NCBI GenBank assembly: GCA_019247255.1
Contig: JAFAPJ010000253.1
Span: 1 to 5,507 of the forward strand
From: Methylobacteriaceae bacterium
GTDB lineage: Bacteria > Pseudomonadota > Alphaproteobacteria > Rhizobiales > Beijerinckiaceae
Length of the DNA stretch: 5,507 nucleotides
Direction of reading: 5' to 3'
Position 1 is the first letter of the stretch. Each line of letters begins with the position of its first letter. Under the pieces are notes generated by a model. The model was not told the DNA's origin, did not search any database, and was given only the letters and a program-made list of their open reading frames with translations. Shown piece by piece: positions 1 through 5,507 of this stretch. The translations under genes were made by a program, and so were the position numbers.

Positions 1-56
1 CGGCGGGCGGCATCGCAGAATCGCCTCTCCCCGGGCAGGACAAATTAGGAGCGGTC

Positions 57-410
57 ATGGGTTTGCTCGATGGCGTGTTAGGCGGAGCGGTGGGCGCGGA
101 GATGGCCACCGTGGTGAATTCCCTCATCCAGCAGCACGGCGGAGTGCAGGGCATCGTCACGCAGCTGGAGCAGCAGGGCCTGGGCAACACGGTGCGCTCC
201 TGGATCGGGACCGGGCCGAACCAGTCGATCTCGCCGGACGAGCTGAGCTCGGCGCTCGGACCCGAGACGGTCGACGAGCTCTCGCAGACCACCGGGCTCG
301 ACCGCGGCTCGCTCCTCTCGCAGCTGAGCCACGCGCTGCCGCAGGTCGTGGACGGGCTCACCCCGAACGGCCGCGTCCCGGACGAGCACGAGGAATCGAC
401 CTGGGTCTGA
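57..410 (+). CDS. YidB-like (DUF937) family protein
   Basis: A 117-residue protein of unknown biochemical function that I assign to the YidB/DUF937 family. The family-like features are the start MGLLDGVLGG, a helical middle with the Gln/Gly-rich stretch QGIVTQLEQQGLG (about residues 31-43), the segment SWIGTGPNQSIS (48-59), and a C-terminal part with DELSQTTGLDRGSLLSQLS (73-91) followed by LPQVVDGLTPNGRVP. Length is close to that usual for YidB proteins. There is no convincing signal peptide or membrane helix, so a cytoplasmic location is likely. The ATG is supported by AGGAG at 47-51, five bases upstream. A rare TTA leucine codon lies at 78-80, unusual for such a GC-rich gene. The next gene starts 39 bases downstream on the same strand, so the two may be co-transcribed. 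The family call is from recognised motifs; no role is inferred. Confidence 0.88.
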   Translation: MGLLDGVLGGAVGAEMATVVNSLIQQHGGVQGIVTQLEQQGLGNTVRSWIGTGPNQSISPDELSSALGPETVDELSQTTGLDRGSLLSQLSHALPQVVDGLTPNGRVPDEHEESTWV

Positions 411-439
411 TCGCCGACCCGAGATCGTCCCGACAGGCC

Positions 440-443
440 GGAG
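440..443 (+). promoter_or_regulatory. Ribosome binding site supporting the GTG start at 450
   Basis: GGAG lies six bases before the GTG at 450. It favours this start over the in-frame GTG at 474 for the HdeD-family gene. Confidence 0.6.
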
Positions 444-449
444 CTCCCC

Positions 450-1085
450 GTGCCCGAGACCCCGCTCGACCCCGTGAGCCGCAACGCGGCGCTCAGCGCG
501 ACGCTCGCCCAGAACTGGTGGGCGCTCGTGCTGCGCGGCGCCTTCGGCCTCCTCTTCGGAGTGCTGACCTTCCTGGTGCCGGGCGCGACGCTCGCGACGC
601 TCGTCCTCCTCTTCGTCGCCTACATGCTGGCGGACGGGATCTTCGCGATCGTCGCGGGGATCCGGGCGGCGCAAGCGGGGCGGCGCTGGGGCACGCTGAT
701 CCTGGAGGGCATCGCCAACATCCTGGCGGCCGTCGTGGCGTTCCTGTGGCCGGCGATCACCGTCCTGGTCTTCGTCTACCTCATCGCGGCCTGGTCGATC
801 GTGTCAGGCCTCTTCATGACGATCGCGGCGTTCCGGCTGCATCTCGACCACGGGCGCTGGCTCCTTGCCCTCTCGGGGCTGTTCTCGATCGCCTTCGGCG
901 TCCTCCTCGCCCTCATGCCGATCCAGGGCGCCTACGTCCTGACCCTCTGGCTCGGAGCCTACGCGCTCGTCTTCGGGGCGATGCTCGTCGCCCTCGGGCT
1001 GACGCTCCGCAACCGGCATCGCGGAGGCGCGGCCGGTGGACCCGGCTCGCTCCCGACGGGCCCCGCTGCGAGCGGCAGCCGCTGA
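450..1085 (+). CDS. HdeD-family (DUF308) six-helix membrane protein
   Basis: A 211-residue integral inner-membrane protein of the HdeD/DUF308 type. Six hydrophobic segments are visible at about residues 24-43, 47-70, 80-100, 103-127, 137-157 and 163-186. They form repeated helix pairs with the pattern RGxxxLLFGxLTFxxPxAT (from residue 29) that marks this family. Residues 189-211 are a Gly/Pro/Ser/Arg-rich, probably disordered tail. E. coli HdeD is linked to acid resistance at high cell density, but the biochemical activity of the family is not established, so I would not transfer the acid-resistance role. The GTG start at 450 is chosen because GGAG at 440-443 sits six bases upstream. A second in-frame GTG at 474 is possible and would shorten the protein by eight residues without touching the membrane region. 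It may share a transcript with the YidB-like gene upstream. Confidence 0.87.
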   Translation: MPETPLDPVSRNAALSATLAQNWWALVLRGAFGLLFGVLTFLVPGATLATLVLLFVAYMLADGIFAIVAGIRAAQAGRRWGTLILEGIANILAAVVAFLWPAITVLVFVYLIAAWSIVSGLFMTIAAFRLHLDHGRWLLALSGLFSIAFGVLLALMPIQGAYVLTLWLGAYALVFGAMLVALGLTLRNRHRGGAAGGPGSLPTGPAASGSR

Positions 1086-1093
1086 CGCGCCGC

Positions 1094-1121
1094 TTGTCAG
1101 GAGATGTTTTAAGCTTAAAGT
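1094..1121 (+). promoter_or_regulatory. Candidate sigma70-type promoter of the catabolic operon
   Basis: TTGTCA at 1094-1099 matches the -35 consensus TTGACA at five of six positions. TAAAGT at 1116-1121 matches TATAAT at four of six, with a 16-base spacer. Transcription would begin near 1128, giving a leader of about 38 bases before the SDR start. This is the most AT-rich point in the window (16 of 20 bases A or T at 1105-1124) and lies in the only sizeable gap before the operon. The elements are seen in the sequence; promoter activity is inferred. Confidence 0.55.
1108..1119 (+). promoter_or_regulatory. Palindromic operator candidate for the MarR regulator
   Basis: TTTAAGCTTAAA is a perfect 12-bp palindrome. 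It occupies the promoter spacer and overlaps the first four bases of the -10 candidate, so a bound dimer would block RNA polymerase. MarR-family dimers typically bind short AT-rich inverted repeats of this kind close to promoters they repress, and a MarR gene is the second gene of the operon that follows. The symmetry is seen directly; the link to this MarR protein is inferred from location. The outer bases (1105-1107 against 1120-1122) are mostly not symmetric. Confidence 0.6.
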
Positions 1122-1165
1122 AATCCGGGTCGCGCCGGGGTGCCGCGCTCGACCTGGAGTAGCCG

Positions 1166-1933
1166 ATGCCGGAGGGGCCGCTCGCGGGCCGACATGCGCT
1201 GGTGACGGGCGGCGGGCGCGGCCTCGGGCGGGCGATCGCCGAGACCCTGACGCGCCGCGGGGCCTCCGTCACGGTCGTCGGGCGCGATCAGGCCGCGCTC
1301 GACGAGGCCGTCGCGGCCGGAGCCGCCGCGCATGGCGCGCGGGCGGACGTGACGCGGCCGGACGACATCCAGGCCGCGGTCAGCGATTGCGCGAAGGTGC
1401 TGGGACCCGTCGACATCCTGGTGGCCAATGCCGGGGCGACCCGCTCCGCGCCTTTCGCCCGAACGAGCCCGGACGATTTTCGGGCCATGCTCGACATCAA
1501 CCTCCTCGGGGTCATCCACGCGACGCAGGCCGTGCTTCCGACGATGGCCGAGCGCGGATCGGGCCGCGTCGTCGCGATCGCCTCGACGGCGGGCCTGAAG
1601 GGCTACGCCTACGTGACCGCCTATGTCGCGGCGAAGCACGCGGTTGTCGGCCTCGTGCGCGCCCTCGCGCTGGAGACCGCGAAGACGGGCGTCACGGTGA
1701 ACGCCGTCTGCCCGGGCTTCGCCGACACGGACATCGTGACGTCCTCGATCGACCGGATCGTCGCCAAGACGGGCCGGAGCCGGGAGGCCGCGCTCGCCGA
1801 GCTGACGCGCCACAATCCCCAGGGCCGCCTCGTCGCGCCGGCCGAGGTCGCGGACGCCGTCGCCTGGCTCTGCGGGGACGAGGCGCGCTCGGTCACCGGC
1901 CAGGCGATCGCGGTCGCGGGCGGGGAGGTCTGA
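1166..1933 (+). CDS. Short-chain dehydrogenase/reductase (SDR), probable 3-hydroxyacyl-CoA or related dehydrogenase
   Basis: A 255-residue classical SDR, the usual length. The Rossmann cofactor motif TGGGRGLG is at residues 14-21, DVT at 61-63, NAG at 88-90, the active-site Asn in DINLLG is N112, the catalytic Ser is S140, and YVAAK places Tyr and Lys at 153 and 157. VCPGF (181-185) follows. The catalytic tetrad is complete, so the enzyme should be active. Arg18 and Arg40 (end of the second strand, where NAD-specific enzymes usually carry Asp) suggest a preference for NADP(H); this is inference. GGAG at 1156-1159 lies six bases before the ATG. It is the first gene of the operon, and the MarR gene follows after one base. 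Next to an acyl-CoA dehydrogenase and an aromatic-CoA ligase, the likely substrate is a hydroxyacyl-CoA or ketoacyl-CoA from aromatic ring degradation. SDR sequences alone do not fix the substrate. Confidence 0.9.
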   Translation: MPEGPLAGRHALVTGGGRGLGRAIAETLTRRGASVTVVGRDQAALDEAVAAGAAAHGARADVTRPDDIQAAVSDCAKVLGPVDILVANAGATRSAPFARTSPDDFRAMLDINLLGVIHATQAVLPTMAERGSGRVVAIASTAGLKGYAYVTAYVAAKHAVVGLVRALALETAKTGVTVNAVCPGFADTDIVTSSIDRIVAKTGRSREAALAELTRHNPQGRLVAPAEVADAVAWLCGDEARSVTGQAIAVAGGEV

Positions 1934-1934
1934 G

Positions 1935-2450
1935 ATGGACAGCCCCTCCCCGCTCGAGCGCGTGCTCGACGCCGAGACCAAGGCGGCCGAGAACCCGCAG
2001 GACCACCGGGACGAGCTGCGCCTCTGGCTGCGGCTCCTTACCTGCACGACGCTCATTGAGGGCGAGATCCGCCGCCGGCTGCGCGAGCGCTTCGACGTCA
2101 CGCTGCCGCGCTTCGACCTGATGGCGCAGCTCGACAAGGCGCCGGACGGGCTGACCCTCTCGGCGCTCTCGAAGCGCATGATGGTGTCGAACGGGAACGT
2201 CACGGGCCTCGTGGAGCGGCTCGTCGAAACGGGGCATGTCGCGCGCCGGACCTCCGCGACAGACCGGCGGGCGCAGCTCATCAGCCTCACCGAGCTCGGC
2301 CGCGCCGAGTTCCGCACCATGGCGGCAGCGCACGAGGAATGGGTGGCCGAGATGTTCGCGGGCCTCGGACGGCCGCCGCGCGAGGACCTGATGCGGCTTC
2401 TCGGCCGGACGAAGAGTTCCGTCCGGGCCGCGATCACGGCGGACATCTGA
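1935..2450 (+). CDS. MarR-family transcriptional regulator
   Basis: A 171-residue winged helix-turn-helix protein of the MarR family. An N-terminal helical dimerisation part (about residues 22-52) leads to [15 protein letters not shown] (52-66), the typical MarR transition to the DNA-binding domain. [20 protein letters not shown] (73-92) forms the helix-turn-helix with its recognition helix around 85-98. The wing is [20 protein letters not shown] (100-119), with the family's D-R pair at 110-111. The C-terminal helices (about 121-168) complete the dimer interface. The ATG follows the SDR stop codon by one base, with GGGAGG at 1923-1928 inside the SDR end, so the two are translationally close. 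Family members controlling aromatic catabolism are commonly repressors released by an aromatic acid or its CoA thioester. Here it probably autoregulates the operon through the palindrome at 1108-1119. The ligand is not visible from the sequence. Confidence 0.92.
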   Translation: MDSPSPLERVLDAETKAAENPQDHRDELRLWLRLLTCTTLIEGEIRRRLRERFDVTLPRFDLMAQLDKAPDGLTLSALSKRMMVSNGNVTGLVERLVETGHVARRTSATDRRAQLISLTELGRAEFRTMAAAHEEWVAEMFAGLGRPPREDLMRLLGRTKSSVRAAITADI

Positions 2451-2455
2451 GGAGG
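2451..2455 (+). promoter_or_regulatory. Ribosome binding site supporting the GTG start at 2461
   Basis: GGAGG begins directly after the MarR stop codon and lies five bases before the GTG at 2461. It decides this non-ATG start for the acyl-CoA dehydrogenase. Confidence 0.7.
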
Positions 2456-2460
2456 CGGCG

Positions 2461-3657
2461 GTGGCGGACGAGAGCTTCCTGGCCTGGCCGTTCTTCGAGG
2501 AGCGGCATCGGCATCTGCGCGCCGAGCTTTCCGCCTGGGCGCGCGAAACGGTGCCGCCGCTCGTCGATCATGACGACGTCGACGGATCCTGCCGCCGGCT
2601 CGTCGCGGCGCTGGGCGCCGGCGGCTGGCTCGAATGGGCGGTGCCCGGCGCGGCGGAGGGCGGACCGCCGGCCCATGACGTCCGGGCTCTCTGCCTCGCC
2701 CGCGAGACGCTCGCCTACGAGAGCGGGCTCGCCGATTTCGCCTTCGCCATGCAGGGGCTCGGGACAGGGCCGATCGTGCTCGCGGGCACGCCCGAGCAGA
2801 AGCGGCGCTTCCTCCCCGGAGTCGGCGAGGGCACGCGCATCGCCGCCTTCGCGCTCTCGGAGCCCGAGGCCGGGTCGGATGTGGCGGCGATCGCGACCAG
2901 CGCCGTGCCGGACGGCAACGCCCATGTCCGGCTCGACGGCGCCAAGACCTGGATCTCGAACGGCGGCATCGCCGACCATTACGTCGTCCTCGCCCGGACC
3001 GGCGAGGCCCCGGGGGCGCGGGGCCTGTCGGCCTTCCTGGTCGAGGCGGACACGCCCGGCCTGCGGATCGCGGAGCGGATCGATGTCGTGGCGCCGCATC
3101 CGCTCGCGACCCTCGCCTTCGAGGGCTGCCGGGTGCCGGTCGAGAACCGGATCGGCGGGCCGGGCGACGGCTTCAAGATCGCAATGGCGACCCTCGACAT
3201 CTTCCGCTCGACCGTCGGGGCGGCGGCGCTCGGCCTTGCCCGCCGGGCGCTCGACGAGGCGCTGGAGCGCGCCTCCTCGCGCCAGCTGTTCGGGGCGCCG
3301 CTCGGCGACCTCCAGCTGACTCAGGCCGCCCTCGCCGACATGGCGGTTGCGGTCGATGCCTCGGCGCTCCTCGTCTACCGGGCCGCCTGGACCAAGGATG
3401 GCGGCGCGCCGCGCGTCACCCGCGAGGCCGCGATGGCGAAGCTCCACGCGACGGAAAGCGCGCAGGGCGTCATCGACCGCGCCGTTCAGATCTTCGGTGG
3501 GCACGGCGTTCGCAAGGGCTCGAAGGTCGAGGAGCTCTACCGCGAGATCCGCGCGCTTCGGATCTACGAAGGCGCGACGGAGGTGCAGAAGGTCGTCATC
3601 GCCCGCGACCTCCTGCGCGCATCCTCGCCACCCCGGGCGAAAACCGCTGCGGAGTGA
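2461..3657 (+). CDS. Acyl-CoA dehydrogenase family protein
   Basis: A 398-residue FAD-dependent acyl-CoA dehydrogenase of near-standard length, which would introduce an alpha,beta double bond into an acyl-CoA and pass electrons to ETF. The N-terminal helical domain runs to about residue 125. The first family signature, [10 protein letters not shown], is at 131-140, followed by KTWISNGG (162-169) in the middle beta domain. The C-terminal helical domain contains SRQLFG (273-278), whose Arg and Gln contact FAD, then QIFGGHGV (343-350) and [10 protein letters not shown] (367-376). Glu370 in YEGAT aligns with the catalytic base of short/medium-chain enzymes, so the protein should be active. Ten bases separate it from MarR and four from the ligase. 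In this operon the likely substrate is an alicyclic or ring-opened dicarboxylic acyl-CoA from aromatic breakdown; a general fatty-acid role is less likely from context. Chain-length specificity cannot be read here. Confidence 0.92.
   Translation: MADESFLAWPFFEERHRHLRAELSAWARETVPPLVDHDDVDGSCRRLVAALGAGGWLEWAVPGAAEGGPPAHDVRALCLARETLAYESGLADFAFAMQGLGTGPIVLAGTPEQKRRFLPGVGEGTRIAAFALSEPEAGSDVAAIATSAVPDGNAHVRLDGAKTWISNGGIADHYVVLARTGEAPGARGLSAFLVEADTPGLRIAERIDVVAPHPLATLAFEGCRVPVENRIGGPGDGFKIAMATLDIFRSTVGAAALGLARRALDEALERASSRQLFGAPLGDLQLTQAALADMAVAVDASALLVYRAAWTKDGGAPRVTREAAMAKLHATESAQGVIDRAVQIFGGHGVRKGSKVEELYREIRALRIYEGATEVQKVVIARDLLRASSPPRAKTAAE
3651..3654 (+). promoter_or_regulatory. Ribosome binding site deciding the ligase start
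   Basis: GGAG at the end of the acyl-CoA dehydrogenase gene is seven bases before the GTG at 3662. The reading frame is open back to 3347, but only the part from 3662 reads like the ligase family, so this site sets the start. Confidence 0.65.
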
Positions 3658-3661
3658 GCGC

Positions 3662-5287
3662 GTGACCCCATCCGCCCATCTCGACACCTTCCCGCGCGAC
3701 CGGCTGCCGCCGCGCGAGCTCTGGCCCGAGATCGTCCTCGACCGGCCCGAGTTTCAATATCCGGAGCGGCTGAACTGCGTCGTGCCGCTCCTCGACCGCT
3801 GGGTGGAGGAGGGCCGAGGCGACGCACCCTGCCTGTTCAGCCCGGCCGAAACGCTCACCTATCGCGAGCTCCTCGAGCGCGTGAACCGGCTCTGCAACCT
3901 CTTCCTCGGAGAATGGGGAATGGTGCCGGGGAACCGGCTGTTCCTGCGCTCGGGCAACAACGCCTGGATGGTCGCGGCCTATCTCGCCGGCATGAAGGCC
4001 GGGCTCGTCGTGGTCGCCACGATGCCGCTGCTTCGCGCCCGCGAGATCGCCTATCCGATCAACAAGGCCGAGATCGCGGTCGCGCTCTGCGACGCGAAGC
4101 TCGCGGACGAGATGGAGAAGGCCCGCGAGCTGACGCCCGGTCTGAGGCGCGTCGTCTATTGGGGCGGCGAGGGTCCGGACAGCCTCGAGCGCCTCGTCTC
4201 GCGCCAGAGCCCGGACTTCACGGCGGTCGACACGGCGGCCGACGACGTCTGCCTCATTGCCTTCACGTCCGGCACCACGGGTGAGCCGAAGGGCTGCATG
4301 CATTTCCACCGCGACATGCTCGCGGTCTGCGACGGGTTCTCGGCCCATGTCCTCAAGCCGACGCAGGATGATCGGTTCGTCGGCTCGCCGCCCGTCGCCT
4401 TCACGTTCGGGCTGGGCGCGGTGATCTTCCCCATGCGGGTCGGCGGCTCGTTCGTGGTGCTCGAGCGCGCGAGCCCGGACGAGCTCCTGCCCGCGATCGC
4501 CCGCTTCCGGGCGACCGCCTGCTTCACGGCGCCGACCGCCTACCGGGCCATGCTGCCGAAGCTCGCCGACCACGACATCTCGTCGCTGCGCATCTGCGTG
4601 TCGGCGGGCGAGCCGCTCTCGAAGGCGACCTTCGAGACCTGGCTCGCCGCGACCGGCATCAAGCTCATCGACGGGATCGGCGGGACGGAGGTCCTGCACA
4701 TCTACATCTCGGCGGCCCCGGACGAGATCCGCCCGGGCTCCACCGGCAAGGCGCTGCCCGGCCACGTCGCGATCGTGGTCGACGAGGAAGGGCGCGAGGT
4801 GCCGCGCGGCACGATCGGCCGCCTCGCGCTGCGCGGCCCGATCGGCTGCCGCTACCTCGACGACCCCCGGCAGGAGGTCTACGTGCAGCGCGGCTGGAAC
4901 ATGCCGGGCGACAGCTTCATCCAGGACGAGGATGGGTACTTCTGGTACCAGGCCCGCTCGGACGACATGATCGTCACGGCCGGCTACAACGTGGGCGGGC
5001 CGGAGGTCGAATGGGCGCTCCTCACCCACCCGGCCGTGCAGGAATGCGGGGTGGTCGGCGCCCCGGACGGCGAGCGCGGCCAGATCATCAAGGCCTATAT
5101 CGTGCCCGCGCCCGGCTTTGCGCCCGGCGAGACGCTCGCCCGCGAGCTGCAGGACCATGTGAAGGCGACGATCGCGCCCTATAAATATCCCCGTGCGCTC
5201 GAATTCCTGGCGGCCCTGCCGAAGACGAGCACCGGCAAGCTGCAGCGCGCCGCCCTGCGCCGCATGGCGCGCGGCGAGGCGGCCTGA
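3662..5287 (+). CDS. Aromatic acid-CoA ligase (benzoate/2-aminobenzoate-CoA ligase type)
   Basis: A 541-residue ANL-superfamily (AMP-binding) enzyme forming an acyl-AMP and then an acyl-CoA from an aromatic acid, ATP and CoA. The P-loop FTSGTTGEPKG is at 201-211, the A5 region GIGGTEVLHIYIS at 338-350, GDSF with the ribose-binding Asp at 416-419, and the hinge region ARSDDMIVTAGYNVGGPEVE at 431-450. The catalytic Lys is K526 in PKTSTGKLQR, so all core residues are present. The N-terminus (TPSAHLDTF, then YPERLNC at 33-39) and the YNVGGPEVE segment are what I associate with 2-aminobenzoate-CoA ligases rather than fatty acyl-CoA synthetases. The GTG at 3662 is chosen over upstream in-frame codons because it follows GGAG, lies four bases after the dehydrogenase stop, and the upstream extension is Arg/Ser-rich out-of-frame translation. 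Adjacent RidA and MarR genes support an aminobenzoate substrate; benzoate, salicylate or another substituted benzoate remain possible. Confidence 0.9.
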   Translation: MTPSAHLDTFPRDRLPPRELWPEIVLDRPEFQYPERLNCVVPLLDRWVEEGRGDAPCLFSPAETLTYRELLERVNRLCNLFLGEWGMVPGNRLFLRSGNNAWMVAAYLAGMKAGLVVVATMPLLRAREIAYPINKAEIAVALCDAKLADEMEKARELTPGLRRVVYWGGEGPDSLERLVSRQSPDFTAVDTAADDVCLIAFTSGTTGEPKGCMHFHRDMLAVCDGFSAHVLKPTQDDRFVGSPPVAFTFGLGAVIFPMRVGGSFVVLERASPDELLPAIARFRATACFTAPTAYRAMLPKLADHDISSLRICVSAGEPLSKATFETWLAATGIKLIDGIGGTEVLHIYISAAPDEIRPGSTGKALPGHVAIVVDEEGREVPRGTIGRLALRGPIGCRYLDDPRQEVYVQRGWNMPGDSFIQDEDGYFWYQARSDDMIVTAGYNVGGPEVEWALLTHPAVQECGVVGAPDGERGQIIKAYIVPAPGFAPGETLARELQDHVKATIAPYKYPRALEFLAALPKTSTGKLQRAALRRMARGEAA

Positions 5288-5297
5288 GGAGACCCGC

Positions 5298-5507
5298 ATG
5301 GAGCCGAAACGCGCCCCGATCCTGCCCCTGCCGCTCGATGACGAGCGGCCCGTGACGCTGCAGCCGCCCGGCTGGCCGAAGCCGCGCGGCTACGCGAACG
5401 GCATGGCGGCGCGCGGCCGCTTGGTCGTGACGGGCGGAGTCATTGGCTGGAACGCCATGGAGGAACTCGCGGAAGGCTTCGTGCCCCAGGCGCGCCAGAT
5501 CTTCCTC
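5298..5507 (+). CDS. RidA/YjgF-family protein, 3' end beyond the window
   Basis: The first 70 codons are visible, open to the window edge, and read as a RidA (YjgF/YER057c/UK114) family protein. After an N-terminal extension of about 20 residues come WPKPRGYANGMAARGR (26-41), LVVTGGVIGWN (42-52) and FVPQARQIFL (61-70), matching the family pattern of a Gly-rich strand followed by a Q-rich helix. The family's key Arg, which binds the carboxylate of the substrate, should lie beyond the edge and cannot be checked. RidA proteins hydrolyse reactive enamines or imines to ketones and ammonia, and some members serve specific catabolic pathways. AGGAG at 5287-5291 overlaps the ligase stop codon and lies six bases before the ATG, so translation is coupled to the ligase gene. 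This suggests a pathway-specific role in handling amino-substituted intermediates. Confidence 0.87.
   Translation, partial: MEPKRAPILPLPLDDERPVTLQPPGWPKPRGYANGMAARGRLVVTGGVIGWNAMEELAEGFVPQARQIFL

Noticed and set aside
1071..1083. Hairpin AGCGGC-A-GCCGCT at the end of the HdeD-family gene as a terminator
   Set aside because: The repeat is perfect, but the loop is too tight at full pairing, the hairpin lies inside the coding sequence and no T-run follows. Such short GC repeats are expected by chance at this base composition.
1036..2121. A 361-codon plus-strand open frame overlapping the SDR gene in another frame
   Set aside because: The translation is almost entirely Arg, Gly, Ala and Pro, and it crosses three real gene boundaries. 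The SDR frame carries a full catalytic motif set instead.
1115..2446. A 443-codon open frame on the minus strand across the SDR and MarR genes
   Set aside because: It spans two well-supported genes and the intergenic promoter region, and its Arg/Ser-rich translation matches no family. It is a composition artefact.
3347..3661. Possible 105-residue N-terminal extension of the ligase
   Set aside because: It overlaps the acyl-CoA dehydrogenase C-terminus in another frame and is Arg/Ser-rich. The GTG at 3662 has a ribosome binding site, and family-like sequence starts there.
3596..5299. A 567-codon open frame on the minus strand opposite the ligase
   Set aside because: It lies antisense to a gene with complete ligase motifs. 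Its translation is rich in Arg, Ala, Asp and Glu with no recognisable domain, as expected for the reverse strand of high-GC coding DNA.
1..5507. Mobile elements, CRISPR arrays, tRNA or rRNA genes, riboswitches
   Set aside because: I saw no transposase-like protein, terminal inverted repeats, regularly spaced repeats or tRNA-like fold. Gene order, direction and codon use are uniform, so there is no sign of recent insertion.

Overview
The window is very GC-rich (around 70%), densely coded and entirely plus-strand. It looks like a chromosomal segment of an alphaproteobacterium, probably Rhizobiales and possibly Methylobacterium or a relative. That placement rests on base composition, codon use and the YidB/HdeD/aromatic-CoA gene types, and I could not test it by a search.

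Layout: (1) 57-1085 holds two small genes unrelated to what follows: a YidB-like (DUF937) protein and a six-helix HdeD-family (DUF308) membrane protein. (2) 1086-1165 is an 80-base intergenic region with an AT-rich island. It contains a perfect 12-bp palindrome (1108-1119) that overlaps a plausible sigma70-type promoter (-35 1094-1099, -10 1116-1121). (3) 1166 to the window end is a tightly packed operon with gaps of 1 to 10 bases: a short-chain dehydrogenase (SDR), a MarR-family regulator, an acyl-CoA dehydrogenase, an aromatic acid-CoA ligase of the benzoate/2-aminobenzoate-CoA ligase type, and the first 70 codons of a RidA-family protein cut off by the window edge.

Working model (inference): the ligase activates an aromatic acid, most likely 2-aminobenzoate (anthranilate) or a close analogue, to its CoA thioester. 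Downstream enzymes, of which the SDR and acyl-CoA dehydrogenase are visible here, carry out beta-oxidation-like steps on the dearomatised or ring-opened product. RidA would hydrolyse enamine/imine intermediates, which this chemistry is expected to produce when the substrate carries an amino group. The MarR protein probably represses the whole operon from the palindrome and is released by a CoA-thioester or aromatic ligand. The set resembles the aerobic CoA-dependent 2-aminobenzoate pathway known from Azoarcus evansii. The diagnostic monooxygenase/reductase gene is not in this window, so the substrate remains unproven.

I saw no tRNA, rRNA, CRISPR array, insertion sequence or clear rho-independent terminator.
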